NCBI GenBank assembly: GCA_018806915.1
Contig: JAGKQI010000079.1
Coordinates: forward strand, 124,001-188,000
DNA: 64,000 nucleotides
Reading direction: 5' to 3'
DNA from: Phytophthora colocasiae
Lineage: Eukaryota > Oomycota > Peronosporomycetes > Peronosporales > Peronosporaceae
Shown here: one piece after another, positions 44,801-55,245 of the stretch
Layout: each line of letters begins with the position of its first letter
Numbering within the stretch: position 1 is the stretch's first letter
Notes under the pieces: model-generated
What the model was told of the DNA's origin: nothing
What the model saw: the letters and a program-made list of their open reading frames with translations, nothing else
Database searches by the model: none
Translations under genes and position numbers: made by a program

Positions 44801-46576
44801 CGGGGACGAGATGCAGCTGGTAATTTACCACTTCACTATGCAGTACGTCACTCACAGTTCCCAGTATCAGTCATAAGTGCCATGGTAAAGGGATATCCTG
44901 AAGCTCTTCTCGAGTCAGATGCCTTTGGTATGACTCCTTTACACTTGGCTTTTCGAGAACAACGGACGAGTATAAAGCTACTACGTCTTCTGTCTCGAAC
45001 ATTCACGAAACGAGAGAAAATGTCAATTTGGACACGACAAACAGTTTGTGGAGAAACTCCATTGCATGTAGCCATCCTCCATCACGCTTCGGTTGGGGTT
45101 TTGCAGTGGGCGTTGCCTTCATGTGCTCAAGAGATTAAAGATTTGGTACCGAAACTATTCAACAAGCGTGGGGAATCTGCTTTCCACTCGTGTATCTCTC
45201 AGCAACGACAAATGTCAGAAGAAAACTCCTTTTCGTCAACACGTTCAAGAACTGCAGTTCTTCTGTTCTTGAAACACTTTGATCCGGTTGTATTGTGCTC
45301 TACGCCAACAAAAGATGGAGATCTACCACTGCACCTCGCTATGGACGCCTTTGAACAACAGAAAACATCGACAGACAAGAGTTTCAATGGTACTGGATGG
45401 CTGTGGCTTGTGAACCTCCTTCTCACGCATTATCCTGCTGCAGCATTTACAGCGAAACGTAGCAATGGACTCTTACCTGTGCATCTCTCGATCAAGTATA
45501 GGTTTCCAGAGGAATTGTCCATGAAAATCTTCAATCTGCACGTAGCAGCTTCCGATCAAGAAAAATCCCTATTGAAACCCACGACAATCGCTGACACTGG
45601 ACCAACTCTGCTGCATTACACTCTTGTCCACCAACCACAAGCAACCAAGCTGCTTTCTTTACTGTTAAAGCAAATGCCGTCAGCTTGTAGATCCTGTATC
45701 TTTGCAACTGGCGACCTCCCCATCCACACAGCAGCCGCAGCCCACGGAGTGAGTCTGGACATCGTACGCAGTTTGTGTGAGGTGAATTCTGAAGGTTGTC
45801 GAACTTACAACCTCAAACAGTTCTTGCCATTGCATATAGCAATTATCCACGACGTTGGCAATGTGGAAAAGCTTAGAATATTGCTGCTGCATTGTCAGGA
45901 GCTGGTTTTATCTGGCACGGAGGAAAAACGCGGGTTACGTGCATTGCTGATGGCAGCGAACACCAATATACCAGACTACCAAGCGCTGTTAACGCTTCTG
46001 GATGTTGCGCCAAACCGTAAGCTCTCGGTTACTCGTACCAAGAGTAAAGTGCCACCAGTTACTCCGCTGTACGCACTCTCTTTGCGTCGTTGTACTCCAG
46101 AAATCACTCGCCGAAGTGTTGCAACAAGTTGCCATGAAAAGTTCGAGAGTCTTGAGGATGAAGACAAATACTTTCTCGCTATGGCCAAAGCCAAACTCCG
46201 GAAACAGCACTACAATCCGACGCCCAAGTTGCCATTCTCCAAGATTCTCGATCTGGTGGAACGTAATCCTTTGGACGAGGCGCTTATCCAACGCGCTCTC
46301 TATGCGATGAATGAAAAACTGCGATCCATGAACGAAGCAGAGAAGCGGGAATCCACCAACAACCACGAACCGCGTAAAGGTTATGGCTTGGTGGTTGACA
46401 CAATCACTCTCAATAGCGACCTCATGTTGGTTCGAGCCGTTCACCAGACCATGTACGAGTTTCCAGCCAATCCACGACTCCAGCTACTTGGTCAGGCTGT
46501 GTTGACCAAGCTGCTACCTTCGGCGTACGTTCGGGCAGCGTACAAGGCGAAGATCGATCCGTACTTCAATCTGTGA
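41874..46576 (+). pseudogene. WW/EF-hand/IQ/ankyrin multidomain protein, main part (5' end displaced by the MULE)
   Basis: About 1,567 codons of uninterrupted coding sequence after the MULE. In order: a WW-like unit (41979-42090, ending GESIWELP); an EF-hand (KYDDDNSGYVDISEFEDL); a second WW-like unit; a good WW domain at about 42869-42946 (GGWEEVVDAEGQNYYYHEVNGLTQWDPP); two EF-hands (DADESGEMTVDEF, DASGDGSVTLEEF); a coiled coil; two more EF-hands (DTDGSGVLDEKEL, DSSGDGRINLEEF); an IQ motif (AAQRIQTLVRGHLARIHV) at about 44329; and ankyrin-like repeats to about 45900 (NLPLHYAVRH, MTPLHLAFRE). Calcium-dependent scaffolding is a fair guess. A protein could still start at the ATG in the TIR (41840), losing about 80 N-terminal residues. 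It ends one base from the stop of the convergent SMYD gene. Confidence 0.85.
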
Positions 46577-46577
46577 C

Positions 46578-48038
46578 CTAGAGAAGCTGAAGAGATCGGT
46601 GGACGTCATCCAGCATCAATTGAGCAGACTGGACCGCAGTGCTGTTCCGTCCGTATCCACAGCTCAACCTACAGGGCAGATACACCGTCAATTCACAACG
46701 AATATCAGCCAAGTTCATTGACACGTACACTGAGAGAGCTCGTCGAAGATATTCCGCAGCTTCAAGAAGCAGTTCACCATTCTCAGAAGCGGATGCCTCA
46801 AACAAGAGTTTCCCTATTTGGAATTGAAGAAGACCTCGAGACGGAAGTGGAGTCTTTGGTAGCAGCCACTCCGTTGCACGCAGTTCTGCCTGACAAAAAG
46901 GAAGAGCGAGGTGTTGTAGCTGCTCAGACGATGCAGTTAGCAGGAAATTCCCGATCTCGCGCGCCATTACAGCTACCTGAGCATTTCGTGGATGGAGTCG
47001 AAGTCGCAGCGTCGCAATTGTCCACATCCGCTGATACTTTTTCCATCTCTCCAGCTCTGAAGAAGACTGTGCAGAGCTGATAGACTTCAGCTCTTCTTCA
47101 TATCTCGCAACCTCCGTTGTATCTCTAGCAGTGCCACAAAGATTGCACTGCCGCTTCGACTCGACAAAGGCTCCTTGACATTCCTTGCTGCTACACATCA
47201 GTCCATCGAAATACCAGTCGTCCATTGTAGCAGTTTGACACCGAGTGCATTCACAGTCAAAGAAGTACGAGTCCTTCAGCTCCGATCGTCTTGACGTTGT
47301 AGACTGAAGCAGCTCAATGTACGAGACCGTGAGTTCTTGGCCCTCTTGGACGTCCTTCACGACGTGAACCTGCATCTCTCGTCCCTTAAAGCTCACAACG
47401 CAGTTCGGATCACAGTCGTGATTGAACAGCGCTCCATTCGGGAACAATCCGATGCCCACTGCCTCGTTAGTCACGTCGTTCGCCAACGAAAACGCGTTGC
47501 AGTTGACCCGTCCAAAAAGCTTCAGTATTTCTTCTTCCAAGTCGTTCTGGAGAGTTTCAAAGCTCGGAATCTGTAGAGTTTTGTCTCCTGTATATCGTGA
47601 CAAAAGCAGCAGCACTAACTGTGCCATTTCTTGGAATTGCTGACGTTTAACTGTCGTGTGTTCCTCCAAATGATGGCGCAGCTTCAGCACGCTGTTCTTC
47701 TCTTCCTGATCGGCCCCAGAGCCCAGAAAAAGCTTGAAAGCTAGACGACTAACTAATAAAACCGTAGGTGAAGTCTTAACGGCTGGAACGGAGCGCCAAG
47801 CCGAGCATTCACGACGATGTTGAGCCCAATCAAGCTGCTGACACTTTCGGGAACAGTACCGAGCTACACGGCATCCTGTACAGCGAGAGAGAGCGACTTG
47901 GGGCGTAAAACACCAGCCACATGAAGATACGGACACTGCGCATACAGCAGACGTACGTAGGACGCATGAAACGGCCTGTAGAGCGACGGAGGCGACGGCG
48001 CATCGGCCCTTGCGATCGTCCAGCACTTCCTGGTACAT
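46578..48038 (-). CDS. SMYD-type SET/MYND-domain methyltransferase-like protein
   Basis: 486 aa, with the start chosen at ATG 48038 (MYQEVLDDRKGRC); the longer frame begins at a TTG that is not a eukaryotic start. A split SET domain is interrupted by a MYND zinc finger (CGWCFTPQVALSRCTGCRVARYCSRKCQQLDWAQHRREC). The SET core has NAFSLANDVTNEAVGIGLFPNGALFNHDCDPNCVVSF, where NHDC stands for the usual NHSC, and GQELTVSYIEL with the tyrosine. A post-SET CECTRC follows. This is the SMYD layout; these enzymes methylate histones or other proteins. The C-terminal helices resemble the SMYD TPR-like region. It converges on the WW/EF gene with a single base between stop codons. Confidence 0.88.
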   Translation of the reverse strand: MYQEVLDDRKGRCAVASVALQAVSCVLRTSAVCAVSVSSCGWCFTPQVALSRCTGCRVARYCSRKCQQLDWAQHRRECSAWRSVPAVKTSPTVLLVSRLAFKLFLGSGADQEEKNSVLKLRHHLEEHTTVKRQQFQEMAQLVLLLLSRYTGDKTLQIPSFETLQNDLEEEILKLFGRVNCNAFSLANDVTNEAVGIGLFPNGALFNHDCDPNCVVSFKGREMQVHVVKDVQEGQELTVSYIELLQSTTSRRSELKDSYFFDCECTRCQTATMDDWYFDGLMCSSKECQGAFVESKRQCNLCGTARDTTEVARYEEELKSISSAQSSSELERWKKYQRMWTIATLRLRLHPRNAQVAVMAREIGNFLLTASSEQLQHLALPFCQAELRATEWLLPKTPLPSRGLLQFQIGKLLFEASASENGELLLEAAEYLRRALSVYVSMNLADIRCELTVYLPCRLSCGYGRNSTAVQSAQLMLDDVHRSLQLL

Positions 48039-48117
48039 TTTTTGAGTGGCATTGTAACGAGGTTTTATGTCACTCAAACGGGTATTGCAGATTTTTTCAA
48101 AGGGTTATTAATTGTCT

Positions 48118-49108
48118 TTACAAGGACGTTCTGTCCACATTGCCAACAAGAGGAGGACCAGGCTGAGGAGTGATAATGTCCAGTACTGAAGGGCGTTTAG
48201 GCTCCAGTAGTCCGTGGTAGAATTTGCCTCGCACTGCTGTGTCGAACTGGAAAGCGCTGGCCTCTTTGTCACTCAGTACACGCTTAGTTGGTCCTCGATG
48301 TGGTTTCTTCTCCAAACGCTGCAAGAAGTCAACGACACGATCAACTGTAGCTTGTGACGTTGAAGTCCCCATTGAAAGCTCCACGGGCGACATGAGAACG
48401 CACGGGTAGAAGAACCTCATGCCCAGGAACCGATCTGGATGCTGCAGATGCATCCTACAGACAAAAATTACCCGTTAGCAACGGAAATATATAAGTACAA
48501 ATTTGAAGTAACTTACTGAATCGAATCGATCGGGATCTCGATCGTGTTGGTAGTTAACACTGTCGAAGCTGAACAGATCTGCTCCAGACGTTGGAAAAGC
48601 TTCACTTTTGCCTCTAGGTTCTCCGGGATCTACATTTTATCAGCAACAACTCGTCAGCTACAGTTAATTACAAGTAAATTACCATATAACTTACCGCTTC
48701 AATGACAATTGCAGCATCAGCGCACTGAGCCACGTCCGTGACCACAGTAACGTTGCCACAGGCCTGAGTTAACATGCTCTTGGTCACGTAACCGAGATAC
48801 AGCAACGGGTGCAGTAACTCGTACGCATACGACGATAACTGCAACATGCAGCGTTATATCAGTTACATAACGTTGTTATAAACAGTCACTGCAAGTTAAC
48901 GAACCGCATCGCCAGTCTGCGGGTTTGTATCACATACGACCACCTGAACGCCCAAAAGCGACAGGTCGATGGCGATGCACTTGCCCAGGAAACCTGCGCC
49001 CACCACCGCCACCTTCGTGCGACCTGCAACACGCTGCGCACTCGCGTCCTGGTACGCGCAGACGCCGCTCTGCTCGCCTCGCGCTATCGGTTTAGCCTGC
49101 CCGTGCAT
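48118..49108 (-). CDS. 3-hydroxyacyl-CoA dehydrogenase-like protein
   Basis: Four exons: 49108-48905, 48838-48695, 48629-48517 and 48454-48118, giving 265 aa. The first exon carries the NAD-binding Rossmann motif VAVVGAGFLGKCIAIDLSLLG, ending in VVVCDTN with the Asp that binds the adenine ribose. The following exons carry ADAAIVIEAIPENLEAKVKLF and STVLTTNTIEIPIDSI, then HPDRFLGMRFFYPCVLMSPVEL. These are the family's ENxxxK, TNTS and H-F-P steps. Only the N-terminal NAD-binding domain is obvious; the helical C-terminal 3HCDH domain is short or absent, so the reaction is uncertain (beta-oxidation enzyme or a relative). Splicing keeps the frame throughout. Confidence 0.82.
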
Positions 49109-49581
49109 TTTTTTTTTCGTCTGATTCTTCTTTAGCGAATCAGAAGAATTACCCCATCCCTAGCGATAACTTTGTCAATGTGCTTGTCAACGCTGTGTTG
49201 AGTTGTTACTAACAACTTGTTAGATCCGACCGGACCGTCATCCTAGCAACCTATTAGTGCATGTACTTTTATGTAGATCATTGCATCACCCTGGCAGTTG
49301 CAGTGATCTAGCACATTAACCTGGTAGCGCAGCAATACTTCTCCGGTCCACCGTACTATCGCCCATTAGGTTTTTTGGTGAGCCACACAAAATTGTTAGC
49401 AGTATTTGATTGGTAAAAAATAACTTGTCTTGCTGTTTTTGTTTGGCGCCTAATCTGAAGCTTTGACATGCATAACTTTTCGCGCGCTTTCACTGTCGCC
49501 AACCACTGCTGTCGGCGTTGCCGCCAACACTTAACTCAATTCACTATTCCTTTCACCCTGGACTTCACAAACAACGCCAGC

Positions 49582-49743
49582 ATGCCTCGCCGTCGAAACC
49601 AGACCGACCTTACCCCACACGTCAAGGTGGCCGTAGCGCTATATCTTGCGCAGCGATCGGTTGGTGGCTGCCTCCCACGTGGCAGTATTGCCGCAGCTGC
49701 CGCAGGCGGCCTAATTGCTGCCGTGAAGGCCTCATTTGCTAAG
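49582..49743 (+). pseudogene. Remnant of a transposase N-terminal helix-turn-helix
   Basis: The frame reads MPRRRNQTDLTPHVKVAVAL and then CLPRGSIAAAAA. The pattern (basic start, helix, L-P-x-G-x-I) resembles the first helix-turn-helix of Tc1/mariner-type transposases in oomycetes. After about 54 codons the similarity ends and nothing like a catalytic domain follows. No terminal repeats were found. The assignment rests on a short stretch and is tentative. Confidence 0.35.
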
Positions 49744-50980
49744 GTAAGCTACCATACTTTAGATAAGTGCTTTTGACATTACAAAAAGTACTAGGTTTGG
49801 TCATTGGGTGCAAGGGGGGCAATGACTACAGCCTACCACGCGTGCAGAAGTTCCACATGCGCAACGGAACGTCACCGATTGCGTTGCCAGTTGCAGACAG
49901 CATAGTTGCTAATGGCTACCGTCACTTATGCCAATCACAGCTTACAGTCTAATTTGAGGGTTCAAAAAAATAAATCGCCGTCTTATTCTTCACTTCGCGA
50001 TGATTGGCGTATTTTATTCCGCTGGCTTGGTAACTAGGTGCCATGCTGCAATAAAACCTCGCTGGCGCGCGATCAATTTTTAGCCCATTGAAGCGTTTAC
50101 AGACAATATCGGTTTGCCAGGACGGAGTCAATTAGCTCCTACCGCTCGTGTAAAAGTGCGATTGATTATCGCTAAAAATTGACCGAATTACGAAATTTAA
50201 CCTTACGGCTCCTCTCAGACGCAAGACAAAAGTTATTCTACCATTCAAACGAAGGCTCCGTTTCAGCAGGAAGTCCGGGGGCACATACCTTGCGCCTTCA
50301 GCTTTCTAATGGTGTGCGCCATGCTTGCTAACTCTAAAAACTTTTTCCGCTATGCCCACTTTTTAGAAATGGCGATAGTACGGTGGACCGGAGAAGTATA
50401 GGAAGAATAACCCAAGTTACATTTGTAAACAGTTTTAGGCATGGTATTTTCATTCGTGATGTCGTCTTCCAGGTGTCAAACGATGGAGCACGCGTCAGAG
50501 CGGGATAGTACGATGTGTCAAATCGAAGGCAGGCTTGCTTTCTGCTTTCTGCTGCTTGCGATGCGTTCTTGGTATCTACAGATTGATACGGGGAAAGAAC
50601 GCAATGAGCTGGTGGCACTGTCGAACGTGCAGGCATGTATTTTACCCTGACCTTATAGTGCAAAAATGTCTGCTGTTCTGTACGAGCGATGCCGCCATCA
50701 TTGATATAAGCTTAACGCGGCCTTACACTACACACTACTCCGTGATAATATTTTCGGCTGCAATTATGCTATCTCGAAGTGTTGCTCTGGTTGCCATTCA
50801 TATCGTCAATGTTCGAGTGTGAGGTCCTAGCAGATTGCATGTACTCTGTAGGTACGTACGTCTGCCAATTCGTTCGTCGCTGGCTTTTCTCGTCGTTGAT
50901 CGCCTTGAGTGCAAATCGATACGTGTAGCGTAAACCGTCTGCCTACGAAAGCTTACCGTATCGTGTGGAAGCTTCATCAT

Positions 50981-51023
50981 GTACGCGTGGATTCCGTCCA
51001 CTGTGGACGGAATCCACGCGTAC
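50981..51023. repeat. Perfect 21-bp inverted repeat with a 1-bp centre
   Basis: Arms 50981-51001 and 51003-51023 are exact reverse complements, starting GTACGCGTGGATTCCG, around a single T at 51002. RNA or single-stranded DNA from here would fold into a tight hairpin. No gene overlaps it. Confidence 0.9.
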
Positions 51024-51542
51024 GTAAAACCCTAACGTGCATCTACTGCTCGTCTATACAGGTCGTAGTCGAGAACTCCAATCCGACATTAACTAATACA
51101 CATACCTTAACACTAAACTTATGGGGCCATGTCCTAGAAGGTCCTGCCATGGCTGCAGCACGATACCGGTAAAGTCAATTTGCCTTGCATCGAGTCCATT
51201 TTGCTCCAAGAAGGCGCCACTAATCGATGGATGGGGTCACCAGTTGTTCGTAGAATGTGTGTGTACATCAGTGGTGTCAGTGCATGGCACTGGGATTCGT
51301 TTCGCACACGGATCTAACGACTATCCTATCCAGGGACGACGACCCCATCCTCAGGATGATCAAGGCAGCATCACAAACGTTTCACAAAGCGATTGACAAT
51401 CATTGATTGTGCATGTCCAGTGGCGTCCACAATGCACTAGTATTTGTCACAGGAATCGCTCATGCCAAAGGAGTCGCGAAACCAGACTTTACGGTCGTTG
51501 AACCGCACTTTTGAACTTACCCCCACTTAAAACCAGGCAACA

Positions 51543-51557
51543 CACTTTTTCAATTTC
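51543..51557 (+). promoter_or_regulatory. Inr-FPR core promoter of sugar transporter 1
   Basis: CACTTTTTCAATTTCG matches the oomycete Inr-FPR pattern 55 bp before the ATG at 51598. It lies downstream of the alternative upstream frame start, supporting 51598 as the true start. Confidence 0.65.
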
Positions 51558-51597
51558 GAGAAGAAGAGTACGTAAGTATCGTTCAACTGAGAAAACC

Positions 51598-53205
51598 ATG
51601 GATTTCTCGGCGTCCATGATCAACAGTACCAGTGGGTATGTCTGGGTAGCCCCTACACCCATGGTAATGATGCCTGCACCAGCCGTCGAAGAAGAAACTG
51701 CAGTCGTCAAGCCAACATGGAGGCTGTACGCTAATATCCTAGTGGCGGTGCTACAGGCACTACAGTTCGGATGGTCCACTTCACAGATGAACAACTCAAT
51801 TTTTAACAACGAAGTGGACTGTAACGCCAGACCGATCGCTCCTGGTACCTGCCTCATGTTCCCCGGTCACACCAAGACGCAGTGGACAATCGCCGTCAGT
51901 TCCTGGATCGTTGGGGGCATGATCGGTTCCCTATTAACCGGCCGTGTGTCTAACAAGTTCGGTCGGAAACCTACCATGATGGCCAACTGCGTCTTCATGA
52001 TCGCCGGCGGGGCCGTACAGGCATTTTCTAACACCATCACGATATTCACTGTTGGTCGCGTGTTCGCCGGTATTGCGGCAGGTGGTTCAACCGCTGTTAT
52101 CCCCGGTTTCATCGGCGAAATCTGTCCGCCTCATCTTCGAAGTAAACTGGGCGTGTGTTTCCAGATCTCCATTACGCTTGGACACCTGCTCGTTGCGATC
52201 ACCTTCTTCTTCGCTAGTACGAGCACCGGTTGGAGATACATTGCGGGTTTTCCAATCATCCTCGCGTCGCTGTTTCTCCTATTAGCGCCTGTTGTACTGG
52301 TTGAAAGTCCGGCGTGGCTGTTAATGACGAACAAGCCGAAGGAAGCGGAGCAAGAACTGGCACGTTTGTTCGGTGAGGATAACGTTTACGCTGCCAAGAA
52401 ATGGATTAACCAGCAACAAGAAGACCCCGAGTCGAAACGCGAAGGAAGCATTCGATTGCAGGACCTAGGGATGTCCATGATCGCGCCACCTGCCGACGCA
52501 GGACAGACCAGCACTATGTCTAAACTGTTCTCGCGGGCTTTATTGCCACAGTTACTGACAGCTATTGGCGTGGCCGGGGCTCAACAACTCACAGGTGTCA
52601 ACGCTGTGTTCTTCTACTCATCCGGTATATTCAAGCAAGCAGGACTGTCCGACAGCCGCATCGGTGTCTTACTGGTCAATTTCGTCAACGTTCTGCCTAC
52701 GTTGGTCTGTGGAATGCTAGCGGCGCGTGTGGGCAACAAGATGCTCATCTTGTACGGCTTTGTGGGCATGTTGCTCAGTGCCGTGGGAATCACTGCAACG
52801 TTGGTGACCAGTCTCTCTCCTCTGGCCATTGTGTTCGTCGCTTTATACGTCACGACGTTCGGCGCGAGTCTTGGGCCTTTGGCGTGGGGAGTCATGGCCG
52901 ACCTGTTCCCGGATGACGTGCGAGCTGTTGGCTGCTCCATTTGTGTTGGATGCAGTTGGCTCTGTAGTCTCACGATCGGTTTGGTGTACCCGTACCTCGC
53001 GGCCGCCCTGGGGAACTACAGCTTCGTGCCATTCATGTACACCATCACGTTGTCGTTCCTTTTCTTCTTCTCCATCGTGCCGGACACGTACGGCAAGACA
53101 ATCCAGGAGATCCAGGACGAGTTCAACGACAAGTGGCAAAAGAAGCCGAAGAAGAAAGCGGAGTGGCGTATGTCTGGCAACAGTCAGATCCCTGTACTGG
53201 GCTAA
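51598..53205 (+). CDS. MFS sugar transporter 1
   Basis: Single exon, 535 aa from ATG 51598. It is a 12-helix sugar porter (SLC2/GLUT type). Visible marks: GRVSNKFGRKPTMM in loop 2-3; GRVFAGIAAGGSTAVIPGFIGEICPP in helices 4-5; VESPAWLLMTNKPKEAEQELARLFG after helix 6; QQLTGVNAVFFYSSGIF in helix 7, where the QLS/QLT site influences hexose choice; GPLAWGVMADLFPDDVRAVG in loop 10-11; and VPDTYGKTIQEIQDEF after helix 12. A conserved cysteine-containing extracellular loop (DCNARPIAPGTCLMFPGHTK) is shared with all five transporters here. Hexose uptake is likely. It is closest to transporter 3. Confidence 0.92.
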   Translation: MDFSASMINSTSGYVWVAPTPMVMMPAPAVEEETAVVKPTWRLYANILVAVLQALQFGWSTSQMNNSIFNNEVDCNARPIAPGTCLMFPGHTKTQWTIAVSSWIVGGMIGSLLTGRVSNKFGRKPTMMANCVFMIAGGAVQAFSNTITIFTVGRVFAGIAAGGSTAVIPGFIGEICPPHLRSKLGVCFQISITLGHLLVAITFFFASTSTGWRYIAGFPIILASLFLLLAPVVLVESPAWLLMTNKPKEAEQELARLFGEDNVYAAKKWINQQQEDPESKREGSIRLQDLGMSMIAPPADAGQTSTMSKLFSRALLPQLLTAIGVAGAQQLTGVNAVFFYSSGIFKQAGLSDSRIGVLLVNFVNVLPTLVCGMLAARVGNKMLILYGFVGMLLSAVGITATLVTSLSPLAIVFVALYVTTFGASLGPLAWGVMADLFPDDVRAVGCSICVGCSWLCSLTIGLVYPYLAAALGNYSFVPFMYTITLSFLFFFSIVPDTYGKTIQEIQDEFNDKWQKKPKKKAEWRMSGNSQIPVLG

Positions 53206-53727
53206 GTGTGCTGCATGTGTGTGAAAGTGGTTTAAGATAAATTAAGTATTGACGTCCGTATTGTGTACTGCAACTGGAGCACAACTGCAGCGTTTTTCAC
53301 GTAGCGACTGCAACTTGAAGTTGTTCTTGAATGCGAGTTTTTGATGACTCGCGGTGTAGACGAATGCAATCGCACTGGAAAACGTCTTACCACGTCGTCG
53401 AAAAGTGTCGGACCGGCCGGAGCAATCGACACCTTGCGTAGCACTGCGTGTTCGTCCAAACTCAATACATGTAATACAGTACCGACGTGTACGGGACTTG
53501 AATCGGCACAGCCAAGCTGGTCCTGAGGTAAGGCGGTATGTGTGTGCGCGACTAGAACGCCCGTCCCTGCGCTGCGATCCGCACAAAAGGGTCATGTCTA
53601 CTGGAAGTTAGTATGGATCACGTTTCTAGCGCCCGTGTGGTTGGCAGCCCGTGCCGGTGCATGACCATCGTCATTCTAAAACTTACCAGCTCGACATTGA
53701 ATCGACTACTGAGCTCTTCATTTCTCC
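53206..53727. other. Intergenic region between sugar transporters 1 and 2
   Basis: Frames here have no domain. It should contain the 3' UTR of transporter 1 and the promoter of transporter 2; no convincing Inr-FPR match was found. Confidence 0.5.
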
Positions 53728-55245
53728 ATGGCGGTCGACTCGATTGCAGATCCCAAAGTCAATAATGACACGGTGTATACCGAGGTGGCCACACCCAAGA
53801 CCGGTGACGCCCAAAATGATAAGACAGTACCGCTGTCCTCGACGTTCTGGGGAAGCCTCGCGGTTCTGTTGCTGCTTCCGTTCCAGTTCGGCTGGTCGGT
53901 CGGTCAGCTTAACCTCACGACTTTCAACGACGAAGACGCCTGCAACGCGCGACCGGTAGCGGACGGGACGTGCCTCATGTTCCCGGGCCACACCAAGACC
54001 GAATGGACCCTGACCGTGAACGCGTGGATTGTAGGCGGCATGATCGGATCTCTCGCGTGCGGGGCCATCTCCGAACGCTTCGGACGCAAGAAAGTGCTTC
54101 TGGTGAACGCCATCATTATGCTGGCCGGTGCCGTGATCCAAGCCAGTACCTCGAGTATCTCCGTCTTCATGGTGGGACGCATCGTCGCCGGCGTTGCGTC
54201 CGGTTGCGCCACGGGAATGGTAGGCGGCTACATCAGCGAGATCACGCCTCCAAGCCGGCGCAACTCGTACGGTACCTTCATGCAGGTATCTCTCAGTGCC
54301 GGCATTTTGGTGGTAACCATTAGCTTTTTCGTTGCGGACACGAGCAGTGGATGGCGGTACATCGCCGCTTTCCCCGTCTTGAACGCCGGTTTCTTCCTGG
54401 CGTTGGCACCATTCGTACTGGTTGAAAGTCCTGCTTGGTTACTGGAGAAGGGAGACCACGAACGTGCAGAGAGTGAGATTGCCCGACTTTACGGACACGA
54501 ATACGTGCAACAAGCACTTTCGTGGATGGAACCGCCGACCAACACTGACTTGGAATCTGAAGCGCAGTCCGACGAGCAACAGCATGAAGGTGGCGCGTTT
54601 TCGCTGTTGATTTCGCCGCTGTTTATCAAGCAGCTACTTGTGGCGCTTGGTGTGTCGGCTGCGCAACAACTTACCGGTATCAATGCGGTGTGCTACTACT
54701 CGTCCGACATTTTCTCGGATGCTGGGATCTCCGATGGTCGGGTCGGCGGTGTCATTGTGTACGTGTTGATGCTGCTCCCTACGATGACTGTGGCGCATCT
54801 GTCGGAGCGCTTTGGCAATCGCCGACTTCTCCTTACGGGTCTGGCGGGTATGTTCATCAGTGCTACGGGCATTACCCTCGCTCTCGCTCTGTCCGTGGAA
54901 GTCCTGTCGATTGTCTTCATGGGGACGTTCGTGGCCTCCTTCTCTGCGAGTGTCGGGCCGCTTATCTGGCCTATCACGGCCGCCTTGTTCACGGACTCGG
55001 TGCGCGCCACCGCCGTGTCGATGTGCATCTTCATCAACTGGGTGTGCAACCTCATTATTGGCGTCTGCTTCCCGTACGTTTCTGACGCTCTGGACGCGTA
55101 CAAGTTCATCCCCTTCATGGTGACCACTGCCGCTTTCTACCTCTTCACGCAGTTCTGGATCCCGGAGACGGCCGGGAAGAGCACAGAAGAGATCCAAGCT
55201 ACTTTCCGCTCACGCAGAGACCAGAAGCCGGACCTGTCGAGCTGA
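53728..55245 (+). CDS. MFS sugar transporter 2
   Basis: Single exon, 505 aa from ATG 53728. Same family as its neighbours: ACNARPVADGTCLMFPGHTK loop, GAISERFGRKKVLL, VGGYISEITPP, VESPAWLLEKGDHERAESEIARLYG, QQLTGINAVCYYSSDIF, GPLIWPITAALFTDSVRATA and IPETAGKSTEEIQATF. Alanine and other changes in helices 7-11 make it clearly diverged from transporters 1 and 3, so it may differ in substrate or regulation. Frame intact. Confidence 0.92.
   Translation: MAVDSIADPKVNNDTVYTEVATPKTGDAQNDKTVPLSSTFWGSLAVLLLLPFQFGWSVGQLNLTTFNDEDACNARPVADGTCLMFPGHTKTEWTLTVNAWIVGGMIGSLACGAISERFGRKKVLLVNAIIMLAGAVIQASTSSISVFMVGRIVAGVASGCATGMVGGYISEITPPSRRNSYGTFMQVSLSAGILVVTISFFVADTSSGWRYIAAFPVLNAGFFLALAPFVLVESPAWLLEKGDHERAESEIARLYGHEYVQQALSWMEPPTNTDLESEAQSDEQQHEGGAFSLLISPLFIKQLLVALGVSAAQQLTGINAVCYYSSDIFSDAGISDGRVGGVIVYVLMLLPTMTVAHLSERFGNRRLLLTGLAGMFISATGITLALALSVEVLSIVFMGTFVASFSASVGPLIWPITAALFTDSVRATAVSMCIFINWVCNLIIGVCFPYVSDALDAYKFIPFMVTTAAFYLFTQFWIPETAGKSTEEIQATFRSRRDQKPDLSS

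Larger units (their letters stand above)
49109..51542. other. Long intergenic region with transposon remnant and palindrome
   Basis: About 2.4 kb. Apart from the transposase fragment near 49582-49743 and the palindrome at 50981-51023, no gene was recognised. Frames such as 50334-50663 (minus) have no domain. Much of it is AT-rich. Confidence 0.5.

Noticed and set aside
46718..47080. Plus-strand frame of 120 codons
   Set aside because: Antisense to the SMYD gene, with no domain of its own.
51511..51597. 29-codon upstream extension of sugar transporter 1
   Set aside because: It starts with TTG and overlaps the Inr-FPR promoter, so it is not translated from the expected transcript.
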